The position numbers and the translations under genes were made by a program. A DNA stretch of 13,379 nucleotides, taken from NCBI GenBank assembly GCA_017416885.1, contig JAFQAM010000122.1, positions 1 through 13,379 of the forward strand, given 5' to 3'. This document shows, in pieces, positions 12,071 through 13,379 of the stretch (positions are counted from its first letter, which is position 1; each line of letters opens with the position of its first letter). The DNA is from Clostridia bacterium. GTDB taxonomy: Bacteria > Bacillota > Clostridia > Oscillospirales > CAG-272. The notes under the pieces were generated by a model that saw only the letters and a list, made by a program, of their open reading frames with translations, had not been told where the DNA came from and searched no databases.

Positions 12071-13202
12071 ATTTTTTGAATTTACTAAAAAAGCTTGATT
12101 TTTTAGTAAAATTCTTTTCGCCACATTTTTCGCCGAAGGAGCGAAGGATTTTCTTTTGCTCCTCGGATAGATTTTTAGGTGTTTCCACAACGGCAGTTAC
12201 ATAAAGGTTGCCCTTTGATTTAGAGTTTACGGCGTTTATGCCCTTGCCCCTTATTGTAAATGTTGTGCCTGTTTGTGTGCCCTCGGGAATATTATATTCC
12301 ATTGAGCCCTCAAGAGTTGGGATTTTGATTGTTGCGCCAAGCGCCGCTTCTGCAAATGTCAGTGGCACATCGCAATAAATATCCATTCCTTCTCTTTCAA
12401 AAATTGCGTGCGGACGAACATTGACCTGAATAATAAGATCGCCTGCATATCCGCCGTTTCTGCCCTCGTTGCCTTGACCGCGGAGCGCAATTCTTTGTCC
12501 TTCATCAATTCCTGCGGGGATTGATACCTCAAGGGTTTTATTAACCTTTACATAGCCCTTGCCACGGCAATTGCTACATGGATTTTTAATAATTTTTCCG
12601 CTTCCGTTACAGCCCGGGCACGCTCTTGTGGATTGCATCATACCGAATGCGGTTCTTTGCTGAACACGAACTTGACCTGAGCCGCCGCACTGCGAACAGG
12701 TTTCCGCCTTGGTGCCCTTTTCTGCTCCTGAGCCGCCGCAATCGTCACATTTTTGTACTCGTCCGAATTTCACTTCCTTTTTGCAGCCGAAAACCGCTTC
12801 CTCAAAGGAAAGTATAACTCTTACGCCAATATCGTCGCCCTGTACAGGCGCATTGGCTCTGCTTTGGCTTCTTCCGCCTCCGCCAAAAAATGAGGAGAAA
12901 ATATCTCCCATATCAAAGCCGTCAAATCCGCCAAAGCCACCGAAGCCGCTGCCCCCACCGTAGCCTGCTGATGCATCAAATGCGCTATGGCCGAATTGGT
13001 CATACTTGGCTTTTTTCTCCTCATCGGATAAAACGCCGTATGCTTCGTTGACTTCCTTGAATTTTTGCTCTGCTTCTTTATTGTCCGGGTTTCTGTCCGG
13101 ATGGTATTGCATCGCAAGCTTTCTGTATGCTTTTTTAATTTCATCAGCGCTTGCAGATTTCGATACTCCTAAAACCTCATAGTAATCTCGTTTTTCTGAC
13201 AT
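12069..13202 (-). CDS. dnaJ: Molecular chaperone DnaJ (Hsp40)
   Basis: This encodes a 377-residue type I Hsp40, full length. It presents unfolded clients to DnaK and stimulates DnaK ATP hydrolysis. Domains in order are the J domain (about 5-70) with HPD at 34-36, a Gly/Phe-rich region (about 80-110), and a zinc-binding region with four CxxCxGxG repeats at C152/C155, C169/C172, C195/C198 and C209/C212. The C-terminal client-binding beta domains follow (V..T.P.G...G..I.LRG.G, PLTFAEAALGA). The start has GAGAGG 5-6 nt upstream. No promoter or CIRCE element is visible in the 177 bp to the right, so it probably belongs to an hrcA-grpE-dnaK-dnaJ transcript starting outside the window, and prmA follows it. 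Confidence 0.98.
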   Translation of the reverse strand: MSEKRDYYEVLGVSKSASADEIKKAYRKLAMQYHPDRNPDNKEAEQKFKEVNEAYGVLSDEEKKAKYDQFGHSAFDASAGYGGGSGFGGFGGFDGFDMGDIFSSFFGGGGRSQSRANAPVQGDDIGVRVILSFEEAVFGCKKEVKFGRVQKCDDCGGSGAEKGTKAETCSQCGGSGQVRVQQRTAFGMMQSTRACPGCNGSGKIIKNPCSNCRGKGYVKVNKTLEVSIPAGIDEGQRIALRGQGNEGRNGGYAGDLIIQVNVRPHAIFEREGMDIYCDVPLTFAEAALGATIKIPTLEGSMEYNIPEGTQTGTTFTIRGKGINAVNSKSKGNLYVTAVVETPKNLSEEQKKILRSFGEKCGEKNFTKKSSFFSKFKK

Positions 13203-13215
13203 AAATACCTCTCAC

Positions 13216-13335
13216 AGCTAAATTACTTCGTAGCTAAATTATTTCGCTTCGCTTCATAGCTAAATTACTTCGTAGCTAAATTAAATTCGCATTATAGCTG
13301 GCGTAGCCAATTTAGCTCGCGTAGCGAATTTAGCT
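13216..13335. repeat. Linker-hairpin array F, mirror layout (linker AGCTAAATT, homologous to array D)
   Basis: AGCTAAATT occurs at 13216-13224, 13232-13240, 13258-13266 and 13274-13282, then inverted as AATTTAGCT at 13309-13317 and 13327-13335. Palindromes are AC-ttc-GT (13225-13231), AT-13 nt-AT (13241-13257), AC-ttc-GT (13267-13273), GGC-gta-GCC (13300-13308) and CGC-gta-GCG (13318-13326). The four-forward, two-inverted order and the junction AAATTcGC..TTATAGCT (13283-13299) match array D, 2.4 kb away, unit for unit. It lies just upstream of the dnaJ ribosome binding site, probably in the dnaK-dnaJ intercistronic gap. Confidence 0.9.
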
Positions 13336-13348
13336 AAATAACCATCTC

Positions 13349-13374
13349 AAGCACTACCCAAACGGGTAGTGCTT
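13349..13374. repeat. 11-bp perfect hairpin at the window edge
   Basis: AAGCACTACCC (13349-13359) pairs with GGGTAGTGCTT (13364-13374) around AAAC. No T-run follows on either strand inside the window, so it may be an attenuator or processing hairpin between dnaK and dnaJ, or the end of a gene to the right, as seen at the other array edges. Confidence 0.6.
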
Positions 13375-13379
13375 AGAGT

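Overview
The window looks like chromosomal DNA from a low-GC Bacillota, most likely an uncultured gut Clostridia (Oscillospiraceae/Ruminococcaceae-like). This rests on the DnaD-DnaI primosome pair, a Firmicutes-type L10 leader, sigma-A promoters with a 17-bp spacer, strong AGGAGG-type ribosome binding sites, and a BspA-like LRR surface protein. No marker here fixes the genus.

Layout, left to right. Positions 1-2623 (+) hold the 3' end of tsaD, then a repeat array, then an overlapping pair encoding a DnaD-domain protein and a DnaI/DnaC-like helicase loader. Positions 2628-4418 hold a shared terminator and two tandem paralogous lipoprotein genes on the minus strand. The second lipoprotein gene has its own promoter, a ~200-nt leader and a 17-codon upstream ORF. 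Positions 4467-5689 (+) are the L10 leader-rplJ-rplL operon with a strong terminator. Positions 5804-8610 (-) hold an ADP-ribosylglycohydrolase-family gene preceded by a gene resembling an alpha/alpha-toroid glycosidase. Positions 8583-10740 (-) hold a large secreted leucine-rich-repeat protein with its own promoter and terminator. Positions 10717-13379 (-) hold dnaJ followed by prmA, the usual Firmicutes heat-shock order; hrcA-grpE-dnaK would lie to the right, outside the window.

The most unusual content is intergenic. Six gene gaps (577-702, 5691-5775, 7227-7469, 10771-10913, 11866-12045, 13216-13335) each hold an array built the same way. A constant 7-10-nt linker specific to the locus alternates with short palindromes whose arms differ from unit to unit but stay complementary. 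The loops are usually 3 nt. The first and last bases of every linker are also complementary, so each palindrome gains a base pair. In four arrays the linker reverses orientation midway, giving a mirror layout. Three arrays end on a perfect or near-perfect palindrome that overlaps the stop codon of the neighbouring gene. Arrays at 10771-10913 and 13216-13335 share one linker and one unit order but differ in their arms, so compensatory change can be seen directly. I do not recognise this as a named repeat family, and it is the best candidate here for an undescribed system.

Otherwise the genes are mostly housekeeping (tRNA t6A modification, replication initiation, ribosome stalk, chaperone, ribosomal protein methylation), interspersed with cell-surface and unknown-function genes in 2716-4183 and 7475-10652.
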